A DNA stretch of 64,000 nt from Poa pratensis (Eukaryota > Streptophyta > Magnoliopsida > Poales > Poaceae): NCBI GenBank assembly GCA_947311845.1, contig CAMZMU010000111.1, positions 14,018,006-14,082,005 on the forward strand, in the 5' to 3' direction. A model generated the notes under the pieces. The model ran no database searches. It was not told the DNA's origin and was given only the letters and a program-made list of their open reading frames with translations. This document shows positions 33,074 through 45,633 of the stretch, in pieces (positions within the stretch are counted from its first letter, which is position 1; each line of letters starts with the position of its first letter). Made by a program: the position numbers and the translations under genes.

Positions 33074-36000
33074 TGTAACATCCCAAAAATATTATCAATT
33101 ATTATTCCAAAAATGTGAGCCAACAAAAACTTTTGTTGATTATTATGTGTTGTTTGCAAATTGTTGCTTGTGGTAATTATTTCTTGTTGCTTGTGTTGTT
33201 GTTTGCTTGAATTAAAATTGAAATGCAAAAACAAAAGTGAAACAAGAAAGAATAAAAGTGACACACAAATTCTCCAAGAAACTCAAATTGTTCAAACAAA
33301 ATTCAGAGGAATGGTATATGAAACCCTCATTTGTATTCTTACTACTTATCTCTCCAAATAATATTTTACACTATTTTAAAATTCAAAAGTAAAAACAATT
33401 GAAATAAAACAAAATGCCATAATTAAAACCCTATGAAAGAAAATGATTCAAAACATTTTATTTTGCAAAGCCAAATTTTGTGGAGCTTCTACATGTTATG
33501 GGGAGGCCCCACAATTATTTGCAAATTTTTCTAAAATGTTTAAGTGCCCTAAATAAATCCTAGAAAAGCTACTGGACTAAAAAGAAATAAAGGAAAACAG
33601 AAAAGAAAAGGAGGCAGGGGGGTTTTGGCAAAAATGCCATCGTCTACCTCACCCCCTCGCCCCGACGCACACCGCCGTGTCGCCGTGGCACGCCTCGCCG
33701 TTTTCCTGGCCGCCCAGGCCCCCCCAGCCGCGCTCCTCGTGCCTCTGCGTCCTCTGCGGCCTCTGCACGCCGAGGAGAAGCCCCAGAGCACGCCCCCTTG
33801 CCCCAACGCCGCCCCTGTCCCCTCTGCATCGCCGTGGCGACCTCACCGTCGCCGACCCAAATTAGAGCTCCTCTCTGCACCTCGACACGCAAGGCTCGAG
33901 CCAGAGCTTCTAGAACACGTCCGGACCCCGGTAGACACCACGTCGCCACGATCCCCTGCACCTCCGCCGCGGAATCGAGAGAAAGGTCGCCTCGGGCGCG
34001 CCATGGACCTTGCCGTGAACCGCGACCACCGTGGACCGCTCCCGCGCTATAAAAACCACCCCGAGCCCCTCTGGAAACTCCACACCACTCCCTCGACCTC
34101 TCCCTCGCTCCAATTTCACCGTGCACCGCCAGGAGGGCGGGCACTGCCGCAGCCACTGCCGCCGTCGAGGTCGAGCACGGCCGCGATGCCACACTCTCCC
34201 ATTCTCTTCTCTCTGGCCCGTACTCTCTTCCTTAGCAACACCGCACTCACCCGAGCCCTTTTTCTGTCTTTTTCGTGCACAGACGCGCCGCAGGAGCTCG
34301 CCGGAATTCGTTGCCGTGGCCGTGGAAGTCCGACGCCTCGCCGTCGCCGCTACACGCCGTCCCAGCAAGTGCAACTCGCGCCACGACCTTCCCCGAGCCT
34401 CCGCCGTCGATTCGCGTCATCGCCGCCGTCTGCCGAGCCCTCTAGGTGAGGTTTCCATGCACCTCGCCGTCGCCGGAGCCACGGCGCCGCCCAGAAATGG
34501 TCGTCGCCGATGGACTCGAACGTGGGCCGTTGGATCTTGATCCAACGGCAGCGTACCCCTTCGTTTAGATGTTAGGCTGACGCGCTGGCCCCACCCATCA
34601 GCGTTTTATTAATTTCCACGCGCGCACTGTGTCGCTGACATGTAGGTCCCACTAGTCAGAAATCTGAACATTATCCATAACTCGAAATTCTGTTATTAAA
34701 TTGAAATACTGAAAAACAGTACTGGACCTAACTTAAAAATTCAATATCTCGAGATTTAGGAATCCAAATAAATCAAACTCAATTGTTCTGGAAAGCTTAT
34801 GAAAATGTTTAACCAACCCATGTGGTCTCATGTCATTTAAATAAATAGTTAAAAAGTATTATTAAAAATACTACAGAAGGTTTAAATTCTAAACTTGTTT
34901 GTTTCTGATACTCTGTTAGCCCAAATAATTCCAAACCAATTTTGCTAGCTTAGTACTGCCATGTATTAGCTTCCCTAATTTTGGTAAAATTATTTGTGCA
35001 GTAGTATTTGTTTAGTATTAAGTTGAAGTTTAAACACCCTTCTGCACTCAAACATTTAAATATGTTTAATGGTTAACCCAAATGAATTAGGACCAATTTT
35101 GTTAGATCACATTTAGTCATGTTAAGTTACCCCTAAAAGTATTTAATTTTTGAATAACATTAACGTGAGTTGTAGCAAAAACTTGAATAATAAGTTACTG
35201 GATTCAAACAATTGTGTAGGGAGTTTGGTAACTCCAAATGATCCAAATCAAATTGGGTTGTCTTCTACACATCAGAAGCTTTCTGTAGAATTTTAGTTTG
35301 TATTTATAGGACAAACAGAACTCAAGTTCTGCAATTAAACATGTTCCACAAGTTTCTGCCATAATTTTGGACATAAATAAATATTGTTTGTTCAATTAAT
35401 TTGAAACCAAATTGTATTGTTTGATGTGTGCAGTAGCTATTTGTGATGTTTATGGTTGTTATGTTGAGATGATTGCTTGAGTAGTTTAGTGATTGGTTGT
35501 ATTTGTTTGTTTATTAATTAGACGAGAACGCTGTCGGATTTATCGAGGAAGGAGAGTTTGTTGAATCTGAAGATCAAGACCAAGTCCACTTTGCCGAGCA
35601 AGGCAAGCTATTCTCTGAGCTTGCACCTAAATACATATGCATCTACTTTGATTAAATGATTTACTCTTAAGGCAATGGTTTACAAAACCTTTTCAAAAAT
35701 ATATGGATATTATTTTGCCACCCTATGTAGAAATATAAGGTAGTTTATATAAAACTGTAGGATGGGAAACAATGTTGTTTATTCAAAACTCCTTTGCAAA
35801 TACTTGAGTGATTATGGAATACCGAGATGTCGGTATTGAAATGGAGAAATGGAGGATGGTGATGTCTATGAAAAATGCACAGTGTCCTAGTACTATGACT
35901 ACCAATCTTACCCTGTGCGACCACATTTACCCCCATATGGGAACAGGGTTTAGTCATGTAGTTTGCTCTTATTAGTATGGGATACCTCATCGACGGAGAT

Positions 36001-37050
36001 CACTCCGTTATGCATGAGGGGATGGTCCGAGGACCTACCCCCTGACCCGGATCCTCACACAAGTTGGTGGGGAGGATAGAAGGTTCCACCATAAACCGCC
36101 GGACAAAACTATGAGTCCTCACACTTAGGGTTTCTGACGGGAAACTGGACTGAGTGTCGATGGAAAGTGTCATATGGGAAGGATCCTATACTAGCATGAG
36201 CAAATAAGAGGCTATGGTCGGTGGCTCAACTTCGCATACACCTGGTATGGCGGGACGTGGCTGACACGATGAGTTACCGGATGGGTGTGGGCTAAAAGCG
36301 TGCTACCTCTGCAGAGGGTCAAAACTATTCGAATAGCCGAGTCCTCGGATATGGACAGTTGGGAGGCTGTCCTAAGACCATGTGCAAGTTTTTGAAAGAC
36401 TTTGAGTTTTAAAAAGAAAATGAAGTGGAGAATGTTCCTTACACCTATACCAACGGATCGGTATGAGGTTGTTGGAGGAAGTAGACCATGACGGGCTATG
36501 GTCGGAAAAAGGAGGAGTTTTGGAGAAACAGATAAAAATGGTGATTTCTTTAAAGATAGTTATAAAACTTTTCTTACCTTTTTCAATAAAGATATAGAGA
36601 TGTTTTAAATAAATAAAAGTTGTAAACTAAAATAAAACTATTGCATACTCATGTTGGGGTAGTTTGCGAGTACATTCAAATGTACTCATATTGGTTTCGT
36701 CCCTGGCTATTGACCTAGCCAGACTACGAGGAGGAGCACTACGCCGAGCAGGAGTATGACGACTTCTACGCGAACTAAGGATCTCCACAAGTCAGCTGCC
36801 TGTCGGGTTGTCGTCGTTAGAATATGATGTCTACTACGCCGTAGCTTCCGCTGATATTTTGGTTTGGCCCATGAAGACACCTATGTAAGACTTGGTCTAA
36901 ATGACCATTTATGTAAGACTTTTAATTCGGTATTGTAATGGATGTAAACTTTGATATCCAATTCGGATTATGTGCAACGGCAGACTGATCACGGGATCGT
37001 TGTGTTAAGCATAATCGGGTATTTCGGACAGCTAGTCCGGGGTCCCCACA
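33074..37050 (+). repeat. 3' LTR of the chromovirus (3,977 bp)
   Basis: It pairs with 13823-17818, starts TGTAACATCCC and ends CCCCACA before CCTGG. In its first ~330 bp it differs from the 5' LTR mainly by missing single bases in short homopolymers; afterwards it differs mainly by scattered substitutions. The TATA box copy is at 34048-34054. Confidence 0.95.
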
Positions 37051-37055
37051 CCTGG

Positions 37056-38137
37056 CCACGTTTCAACACGCTGGGAGCCGACAGCTGAAGAAGTCTTTTC
37101 AGCACAGAAAGATAAAATACCCTAAAGTGCAAGGGACATTTGAAGCATAATTCAATGTGGAAATGGGAGTATCGGACTATAGAAGATAGAAGGTTTCTTA
37201 TTTGTTACCAACATTATAGCTTGGTTAGATTCATGGAGAAAGAAGCCAACATGTGGACCGTGGAAAACCGTATAGCTAAAATTACAGTCCTACTGGAAAT
37301 GCCATGATGATTATCAATGTTCACTTGTTCAGTAAGCAGTAACGAACAAATTTCCTTCTAAGTTTTAAACTACCAAAGATCAAGCATTGCATCGAACTTA
37401 TAAACATATGCAAGTTGGTTTGTTCCAGCCTTACGGGAATTTCCATAGACACTAATTATGAACGATTCTAGCCACTGCAGGTGCAAATATCAAACCACTG
37501 AACTTATTTCTGATAATACGAACCATTTGGTTCTTACATAATGTTGACCATCTAATAATTATAAGGATCAGTATTACACACACAATTACTTTGATGAACA
37601 CCAAAACGCCATGAACAGCACTCCCAACTACAGTTCTAAAGTACTTACACAGTGGAAGAACGTCGGGCAACGGACGAGTGACCGGAGGGGAGGAAGCGGA
37701 AGGCGTCGAGATGGGGTGCACGATCCTCCGGCCGGCGATAGGGCACCTCACTCGCCCGCGAACGGTGGCCTCCGTTCCCGCAAGAGAGGAGAGATGTGGC
37801 CGCCACGAAACCAGCTGTCCTCGAAGGCCTGTAGGCGGCTCCGATCCTGCAGTCCTCTACTGCTCTACGGCCTGGCGGCGGACCTTGCGGGAGCCACGGT
37901 GATCTGGCGATAATCCTGGCGGACTGCAGGATCCGCGGCTGCCGAGGATGATCGGAGCTGTGGCGGCGTGGAGAGCATGAGGTGCGACGTCGATCTGCGA
38001 ATCGACTGGGAGGAGAGGAGGCCGCGCACGGTGGCGGCGGAGACGCGGCAGAGGGGAGGCGACGAGCGGATCGAAGGGAGAGGACGTTTCCTGGACAAAT
38101 TACCGTCTTACCCCTACTAATTAAGTTGTAAAAAAAA
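37056..38137. other. Intergenic DNA with a GC-rich block, no gene assigned
   Basis: Sequence right of the chromovirus is the continuation of the 13.8-kb target. A GC-rich block at ~37640-38100 could be the 5' end of a minus-strand gene, but no motif, splice chain or conserved start was recognised. Confidence 0.35.
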
Positions 38138-38143
38138 GAAAAA

Positions 38144-38264
38144 TGTTACGGTGCTTGGATGGCTGACATTATTTAGAGCCGATCGAGTCAAATCCAACGC
38201 CTCAAATATTTTACCTGGGGAACTACCCGAAACTACCTGTGGTAGTTTTACAAGCACCGTAACA
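38144..38264. mobile_element. Short MITE with TGTTACGGTGCTTG termini
   Basis: TGTTACGGTGCTTG at 38144-38157 is exactly inverted at 38251-38264 (CAAGCACCGTAACA), enclosing ~93 bp of non-coding DNA. No clear target duplication was seen, so the superfamily is open. Confidence 0.7.
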
Positions 38265-38739
38265 ATCTTTTGGACGAATATATATGTGCATTTCTCATTT
38301 TTGAGCAAACTGATTAAATGCAGCATCAATGTGAACTAGTTTAGAAGTCGCTTCCTCTGGGGGCTAACCCCCCGTTGTTTGAGATTTTCATGAGGCGCCC
38401 GACCAAGTGCATTCGATCTCCATTCTTATTTCTTCAGATTGTATGGTCTATTTGGGTGGTGAGGATGGTAACCCTAGCTTAGACCAAAAAACGAACAAGA
38501 GCAAAAGAAAAACGAAACCCAAACCCTAAAACCGAATTACCTTCACAATTTATTCAATTCGGCCGATTCGGTCAATCTGCATTGTGACCCACAATGTCTT
38601 ATGACTTGGTCGGGCACACTTGGCTGAGTAATAATCATCAGGCCAAATGACAAAGCCAATAATTTCAAATGGAAATATCAATATGAAATAAGCATCACAC
38701 CAATTTCCAAGAAATTATGCGTTGCCCAGAGACGATAGA

Positions 38740-38925
38740 TACTAGGAGCGACTAGGTCTCACTCGAGTGAGAATTAAGTTAACTCTCACTCAGATGACCC
38801 CATCCAATTACATGTGCAACTGATTTTTTTAATTGGACCACACGAATCACGATGCAAATTTGATGGGACCAGAGTTGAGTGAGATCTAACTTAATTATCA
38901 CTTGAGTGATGAATAGCAAAACCGA
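38740..38925. mobile_element. Inverted-repeat element (MITE-like)
   Basis: 'Tctcactcgagtgagaatta' near 38757 is mirrored by 'taattatcacttgagtga' near 38893, with further pairing of 'gttaactctcactca' and 'tgagtgagatctaac'. Non-coding; boundaries approximate. Confidence 0.5.
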
Positions 38926-39150
38926 TAAATACTGCTAGTTCCCACGAAAGTCATGTCTTATCAATAAAAAGAGTAAACAACTATTCAAATCTTAACAAAC
39001 ATAATTATGATGGTTTAGGCCAACTGCAGCCATGGCGGCGGCAAACACCCAGCCGCGACCGGCGGGTGACTTCGACGTTCTCGCTCCCACCCCGACCACG
39101 ACGCCCACAAGCACCATACTATGCAACTTCTAAGCCCTGTCACTCTTATC

Positions 39151-39330
39151 GGCACTGGCGGAGCCAAGCCATTTGTGGAGTCTAGGCAAGATTCAAGAAC
39201 TGTAAACTTTAGCTAAAAATGCCCACAGAAACTCATGTTAACACACATAAGTTGTAGTAAAATTAATGGAGCATTGGCTGGTGGAGCCCGGGCAACTACC
39301 CAGGCTAGCCGGGCCTTGGCTCCGCCAGTT
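39151..39330. mobile_element. MITE with CACTGGCGGAGCCAAG-type termini
   Basis: The left end GGCACTGGCGGAGCCAAGCC is mirrored by the right end GGCCTTGGCTCCGCCAGTT. ATC precedes (39148-39150) and follows (39331-39333), a possible 3-bp duplication. A CACT(A/G)-type start with 3-bp duplication suggests a CACTA-derived MITE. Confidence 0.6.
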
Positions 39331-39333
39331 ATC

Positions 39334-40004
39334 AGCGTCCCTCCTTCGTGCTACCTTCATCGGCAGAGGCGACCTAATCTTTCATTTCACAGATTTTTCA
39401 ATAATTTGCCATGTGCTTCCACTAAAATATATGACCACGGTGCGGCTAATTCAAGACAATGCAACTAAACTAGCCACTCGTAAAGATGACTCTGAAGAAA
39501 TTTCACACTACAGTTTCTCTAAAGATTAATTGAATTCCAACATGTAAAGTTTACTTAACTTCACATTATTTTCATGTCTTTTACCTGGGTTGGTGGCACT
39601 GACGAGAATGGGGTAAACTCCCATTAAAGTTATTCCTCATGATCGCGAAGGCAATCACGGCAGATGAGCTGAGCGCACTTGGCCGGGCGCATCATGAGCA
39701 CAGACGTGTACCTGCACGGCGCGTCGAAAGTAGGAGGCAGGCGTCTAAGAGGACGACCGGCGAGGGAGCGGTGGCTCAGGTCCGAGTACCTCTTTGGCTG
39801 CGATATCTCGGTCTCGCCCCGTGTCAATGTTCATAAATGACTAGTGAATTTGTATGTAGGTAAGACTTGTTACTACGATTGAATGGGCTAACAGGGTCAA
39901 GCGTGCCGGGTAACTAACAGCCGGTCAGGGAAGCGTATGTGACGTACGTGCCGAGAAATAACCAGAGCAGTTAGGCATGTGTAAGTATACTATTTATCTT
40001 TTTT
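39334..40004. other. No gene recognised
   Basis: A 65-codon minus-strand frame (39827-39630) in a GC-rich patch has no recognisable motif. The rest is AT-rich. Confidence 0.35.
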
Positions 40005-40375
40005 AATTATTGAAAATTCACTTTGTCTCTTCAGCTCAATACCTTCATTTAAAAAATTAAAAAAACTATATTTGCAAGTTAAATAAATGAAAAAATGTAG
40101 ATGTAGTTAGTGATGCATCCTACAAGTAAGCAAATCACAATGCGAAATTCTTTATATCATGACAAAGTCTTCTATATTTTGGATATTTAGAAGTGTGTAT
40201 ACTTATACTCAGATCCACTTATTTTTCATTTTTATGTAGTTTTAAATATAAATTATTTCAAATTGAGATTTTACATGTTTGTGTGATTCATCATTGACAA
40301 CATGTAGATAATTTTTCTTCAGATTTTTTATTTTCAATATTTCAAATAAAGAGAGTATACTGTATCTCGGGAGTC
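40005..40375. mobile_element. AT-rich element related to 60170-60545 (opposite orientation)
   Basis: The interval 40215-40315 (catttttatgtagtt ... tcattgacaacatgtaga) is the reverse complement, with mismatches, of 60247-60335. Both elements carry the motif 'ctcgggagtcaaa' (40364 and 60534). Non-coding. Confidence 0.55.
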
Positions 40376-43300
40376 AAACTCTATGTTCACTAGTTGAATG
40401 CCCGTGCGTTGCTACGGATGTAAAAATAAATAGATGATTTGACCAAAAGATTAGTTTAATTCTCACGAATCAAACATGATACTGAGCAAGTTCCTGTACC
40501 ATCGCGACAAAAGTCCATCACAACAAACATCTCTCCCACTATGTATTTGTACTATGAGTAAGTATTTATTTCCAATCATAATATCTGTTCATTTCCACAT
40601 CACTCAAAATGTGCACTATTATGTCATGGTATGAGTTTTTTTTTCACCTAGCGTCTGCCTATCCACCCCATGCCACAAACAAAAGACATGTCGTCTTTCC
40701 GGTCCATGCTTAGGGGGTAATGTGAAAAGGCAGATGGTCTAATTTCATAGATTCAGAGGCACAAGTTGGGACCTTGGAGATGGAGCACAATGGTACTATT
40801 AGCATTCTTAGTTGAATGCCCATGCGTTACCAAGATCATTCGAGTTTCCATCTTCACATGTTGCAAATAAAAATTATCATAACAAGTACACGAGATATCA
40901 GATATCTTAACTGAATTGTGAACCGGGCTAATATGTTCTTCCATGGGAAATGTATTTATCGTGACTCAAAAAAACTCATAGGCGTGATTGTCATGGTAAG
41001 CATCAGTTGCATCAGCGTCATATCATGAGAACATTACAAAGAAACTCATAAGTTCCAGCAAGACTAAAATACATATATCTTCGGAAACTGAATGAACTGC
41101 ATGTAGAAAATTGTTGAAATGTAATAATTTTGTAGGGCTAAAAGATAAATGTTTCTTTGTTTCACAATGTAAATGAGTCCACAATTTTTCTCTCCTGTTA
41201 AAGGCGGCAACTCTGAAGCAGCGCAGATTTTATTTTTGGTGAGGTTCGAAAGATGAAGACAAGCTCAATCATTATGAGCATCACCGAACAAAAAAAAAGT
41301 GTAATCATGTTGCATCATGCATTTTCTTTACCAGCCGCACACGCAGAAGAAAAAACATACCCCTGCTCATGAACAAAGAGTTGTATGGCCAACTTATATA
41401 CATAATGTATTAATGTACAAATAACACAGTATTAGCACATAGTAAAAATATGTGTAATCATGTTTGATCACTATTTGAGCGATGAATTTGGTTAAACTCA
41501 AAGCATATGTACTATCCATGTTTTACATTAACTAACTGAGCACAGCAAAGAAAATTATGGGGGTATTGAGGTAGTCCAGTCACATTACTCATGTGACCAA
41601 CTAAGCGATGCGGTGAAGGAAGTACTTGCAATGGATCAGCTTGAGCAGAAGTCCAAGGCTTGTTTAGTTCGGCATCAGAGTGCAGGCCGGCTGCTGGCGA
41701 GGACATGGGAAGGCGGCGGCGCATGACTGGGCGGCCACCGGGGCACACTGCAGTTTGATATAAAAAATGACGATGATATAAATTTACGTAAGTAATAGCA
41801 CCCTTGACACCTTCGATGAACAATCAAACGCAACAACTTTGGAAGTTTAAAGTTTAAATTATGTCATTGCATGGCCTAGCTAGTACTAACATCAGGCTGT
41901 CACAGAGGTACTTAGGTAACATTGATCAGAAGCAGACGTTCAAAGTTCCCTTTTGTTTATGTGATTAACATATGAGCTGCCAAAAAGGCAGATAGATAAG
42001 TGACTACATACGCCAAAAAAAAATCAGTATAATATCATAAAGATTGGAACAGTCCCAAACATTTATGTCAACATAGACACAATGTGCTTCCACCATATTT
42101 GCATCTTTTAGCTCACTGAGATGGATTCAAGGAATCAACGTCTCAATCTTACCATGCCAATGACAATGAATCAAAGGGAGGAAGATATCTATGCCCAGCT
42201 AGTAAGAAGATGGTGTGACATTCTTTTTCATAAGCAGCAGGAACATAATATAAAACATATGTTTAAGAATATACAATACAGCTAGTAGAACACAACTCAT
42301 GGACGCCATGGGCTTTCAACTTCTGTAACTGGACATTTGTACAGCACAAGAATTAACATTCTCGCCATCAAGTCTAGTAGGATAAACGTGGCCACTCTAC
42401 AAAACTCATAGTGTCCAAGATAGAAATAGGATTACAACGTACGGTGATTCACAAGGGGAACAATGCACCGTGTTTGTGCAAAGATCTATTTGAAATTAAA
42501 GAGACCACCTCATATTGTCTAGCAATAAAAAACCTTGATATCTAACAGGACATGTCAACTTTATACTCGGAATACTGTAACTAAGAAACATAACCCATCC
42601 ATATACGCCAAAAAGAAAAACCTCGGTAGCTCCAGCTTTCAGAACAAAACTGAAAGATTGAGATTTATGCACCTAGGTGATATTCCTGTGCAAACCATCG
42701 GTCATATTATGCTTGTTGTGAACTGCAACTATAATGATTTAGCTGCTCAGAGGGAGGGGAGTAGGAACTAACGGCGGGGACATATTGGACGGGACCAATG
42801 TGCGCATAGGGCTCCATGAACTCCCAGAATGCACTGGGAATGCCGGTTTGTTGAAGCCATCCACAGCGATGATCATGGCATAGATGAACAACAACAACTG
42901 GTAGGAGACCTAAAAATTTGATATGTTTTTCAGCGCCACCAAAGTAAATGACACTATGGTAAATCAGCCCCAAGCAACGAATTCAATTAGCTATTGATTG
43001 TAATCGGTATGAAGCTTTGATTCAATTGTTACTAACGGTATCATATGCACTGAGTAATAGTGGCGTGAGTTTTAGTTTCAGAAAGAACAGAGTCCAACGT
43101 TTTATTCCTTTAAATTTCTGTAAAGAGGAGTAAAATTGGATTGTAAACAAAATTGCCATTCAAAAATGAACCAAAATTTTATTTTTTGCACACATATTTG
43201 AATTTAATTTTAACCAGACATACAGACAGACACATAAAGAAGCAAATATTTGGTCAGGTACCTTTCTCGAGGCAGGGGCGGGCATCCTTGAATTCGAGAA

Positions 43301-43475
43301 CAATGAGCGTGAGGGCTTAAGTGATGCCGCTCCAAAGACATGTTGAGACTTGAGACCCAGCACCAGCAGCAGTGCGGCAAGCATCCCCAAGGTGTGATGG
43401 CATACACGCACGTCTTCCACAGCCTGCTCTTCCACTCCTCCATGGCCACCTCCTCCTCCTCGGCCAGCTGTACTC
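40376..43475. other. 3.1 kb AT-rich region without recognised genes
   Basis: Two diverged copies of a 'ttgaatgcccgtgcgtt'-type motif occur (40396 and 40810), a motif common in Triticeae repeats. Short minus-strand frames at 41823-41512 and 42973-42707 have no recognisable domain; they could belong to the 3' part of the minus-strand pseudogene at 43.5-43.9 kb, but nothing confirms this. Confidence 0.35.
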
Positions 43476-43855
43476 TTACTCCTTCCCCACAACTGTGTCG
43501 CTCACGCCAACAGCAATACACCAGCTCTTGTAGATCCCTTCGCCGCCGTTGGCCTCTTGCTTCACCGGCTCGCAGCAGCAGTGCGCCTCGCAGCCGACTG
43601 TGTCTGGGGTGCCGGAGCCGTCGGGCGGCCTGGCATGGTGGCCGCGCTGGTGCGACATGGTGTCCGGCGAGAACCAGTGCAAGGAGACGTCGTCCTCCTC
43701 CACGACCTTCACGGCGGCGTCGCTGTGCGCCACGTCAAAGCGACAGCTCCTTCCAGTACAAACAGGCAGACAACAGGATCACGCGTTCAGCGCGACGAGG
43801 ACGAGCGTCGTGAGGAGGATCCCGAACACGAATTCTCCGAAGGAGAGCCTTCTCT
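43476..43855 (-). pseudogene. Small minus-strand membrane-protein-like ORF, decayed
   Basis: Read from 43855 downward, the first frame gives a strongly hydrophobic segment (LSFGEFVFGILLTTLVLVAL), then a frame change near 43780. The hydrophobic run continues in the next frame (ILLSACLYWKEL). Another change leads to the 85-codon frame 43733-43476 with clustered cysteines (CEAHCCCEPV), ending at TAA. The Mutator-like element at 43865 sits immediately upstream and may have removed its start. I do not recognise the family. Confidence 0.35.
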
Positions 43856-43864
43856 ACATGGAGA

Positions 43865-44110
43865 GAGTTAATAGCATAAAACCACCACATTTCAAGACAA
43901 ATTTCGAAAAAACCACCACTTTGTGTTTTGATCGCAGATACCCACCAGTATTCACGAGATTTTTTGCAATTCGCGCTAAAACACGTTTAAACACGAATTG
44001 ACACGGAATCTGACAGGTGGGACCCACCAGTCAGGCTTACGTGGCAGAACATGTTGACTTTTTGCTGAGGCGGCACCATGGCCCCACATGTCAGACAATA
44101 AAAAATAAAA
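43865..44110 (+). repeat. Left terminal inverted repeat of the MULE
   Basis: It pairs with ~45370-45633. Identity is highest in the outer ~185 bp; weaker similarity extends to the 'aataaaaaat' stretch. Confidence 0.88.
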
Positions 44111-44680
44111 AATATCTCAAAAAATAAAAATAAAATCATGGACACCCATGTCCAACATGTCCAACCAATTAAAAAAAAAAATGAAAAAAGGGATGGGCCT
44201 CCGCCGCCGCAGCAGACGAGGCCGCAGCAGGGTTGCCGCACGCCAGGCCACGACCAGGGCGCAGGGAGTCGGCGACGCGCCGGAGGCCGGGGGGCGGCCA
44301 CGACCTGGAGACGGAGTGCGCGGGGTCCAGGCGAACAGCCGCCGCGGGCGGCCTCGGCGATAGGCGTGCGCGGGGTCGCGGCGGCGTGCGTCGGGTCACG
44401 GCGGCATGCTTAGGGTCGCGGGGTGGCGCAGACAAAGGCGCGGGGTCGCGGCGGCGTGCGTGGGCTCGCGGGGTCACGGCGGCGGCACGATCTCGAGCTT
44501 GACACCCGGCTGCCGGAGTTGGGGAAGAATCTCGAATTCCCGCCACCTAGGCCATCCCGGCTCGAGATTCTCAGCGGAGGGTAAGAAGAGAGGGAGGCGG
44601 ATCTCTTGGTGGTCTCAATTCGTCCTGGGGATGCCGGAGACGGTGGCGGGGCGCGCTGGCCGTGCGGCTAGGATTTCGTC

Positions 44681-45310
44681 GTGAGCGAGACAGAGAGGGC
44701 AGCCCCTCTCCCGCGCACGGGCGAGTGCAGCCTCGTCCTGGAGCACGTCGGCCCCAGCCTCGCCCACATCCTGCGCAAACGCCGGAAGCCGTTCACGGAG
44801 GAGGAGACGCGCCGCGTGATGCGGCAGCTACTGAGCGGCGCTGGCAGGATGCACGAGCGCCGGATCGTCCACCGGGACATCAAGCCCGGGAACATACTCG
44901 TAGGCATCGACGGCGGCGACGTGGTGATGAAGATATGCGACCTCGGGCTGGCCGTGTCCATGAACGAGACGCCGCCCCGCGGCCAGGCCGGCACGCTCTG
45001 GTACATGGCTCCGGAGGTGCTCCTGGGGAAGCAGGACTACGACGAGCTCGTGGACGCCTGGTCACTCGGATGCGTCATGGCGGAGCTGCTTGTCGGCGAG
45101 CCGCTGTTCCGTGGCCATGGCGCAATCGACCAGCTCCTCAGGATCTCTCGCGTGCTCCGAAGCGACCATGGCATCCGGCTCCGCGACCTTTTTTCGGAGG
45201 AAGAGAGCAAAGAAGACGAGCAGGAGGGCAGCGGCGCCGACGAGCGGATGTGCCGGCGAGCGGCGGTGCTGGCAAGCAGGAGGTACGGGCCTTCACTGCA
45301 TCTGGACTAG
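44681..45310 (+). pseudogene. Protein kinase C-lobe fragment (CDK-like) captured in the MULE
   Basis: The uninterrupted frame (open from 44672, TAG at 45308-45310) encodes a kinase starting near the hinge (ECSLVLEHVGPSLAHILRKR). The catalytic loop is HRDIKPGN (residues 64-71 from 44681), the metal-binding motif is DLG (87-89, instead of DFG), and the activation segment ends in APE (110-112) followed by DAWSLGCVMAEL. The glycine loop and the VAIK lysine are absent, so ATP-dependent activity is unlikely. No ATG opens the frame; 44681 is GTG. It resembles the grass CDKF-like kinase group (tentative). Intactness over 210 codons suggests recent capture or selection. Confidence 0.75.
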
Positions 45311-45369
45311 ACGCCGGCGGCGGCTCTGCTTGTACGGCTCAGCCAGGCTCCCATCGAGGCTCCTCTTAT

Positions 45370-45633
45370 TTGTTTTGACTTTTTATTATCCTGTGTTTGC
45401 CACCTGACAGTGGGCCCATGCGGCCACCTCATCCAACAGTCTCACAGCTACTGCCACGCAAGCCTGACTGGTGGGTCCCACCTGTCAGAAACCATGTCAA
45501 TTCGTGTTTAATCGACTATTAGCGCACATTGCAACAAATTTCGTGAATAGCGGTGGGTATCTGCGATCAAAACACAAAGTGGTGGTTTTTTCTAAATTTC
45601 ACGTGAAATGTGGTGGTTTTATGCTATTAACTC
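45370..45633 (-). repeat. Right terminal inverted repeat of the MULE
   Basis: Reverse complement partner of 43865-44110. It is adjacent to the 3' copy of the ACATGGAGA duplication. Confidence 0.88.

Larger units (their letters stand above)
13823..37050 (+). mobile_element. Full-length Tekay/Del-type chromovirus (Ty3/Gypsy LTR retrotransposon)
   Basis: Both LTRs start TGTAACATCCC and end GGGGTCCCCACA. The element is bounded by the 5-bp duplication CCTGG (13818-13822 and 37051-37055). In order it holds: 5' LTR, initiator-Met tRNA primer site, an extra 293-codon ORF, gag with a zinc knuckle, aspartic protease, reverse transcriptase, RNase H, integrase, chromodomain, polypurine tract and 3' LTR. 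The domain order with a C-terminal chromodomain and ~4-kb LTRs points to the Tekay (Del) lineage. A 9.25-kb Athila-type element interrupts gag; without it the element is about 13.97 kb. By eye the LTRs differ by roughly 35-40 substitutions over the last ~2.5 kb (about 1.5%), implying an insertion well under one million years old at the usual grass rate. Confidence 0.95.
43865..45633. mobile_element. Mutator-like element carrying a kinase fragment (Pack-MULE)
   Basis: Both ends start GAGTTAATAGCATAAAACCA when read inward. A 9-bp duplication, ACATGGAGA, flanks it (43856-43864 and 45634-45642), the size typical of Mutator. The terminal inverted repeats are long, about 240 bp (43865-~44110 and ~45370-45633), with shared blocks such as CACTTTGTGTTTTGATCGCA and CTGACAGGTGGGACCCACCA. 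There is no MULE transposase inside. The interior is GC-rich and holds a protein-kinase fragment, so this fits a non-autonomous gene-capturing MULE. Confidence 0.9.

Noticed and set aside
44169..44680. Arg/Gly-rich frames upstream of the kinase fragment in the MULE
   Set aside because: GC-skewed low-complexity sequence in several registers. It could be captured UTR, but no protein can be supported.
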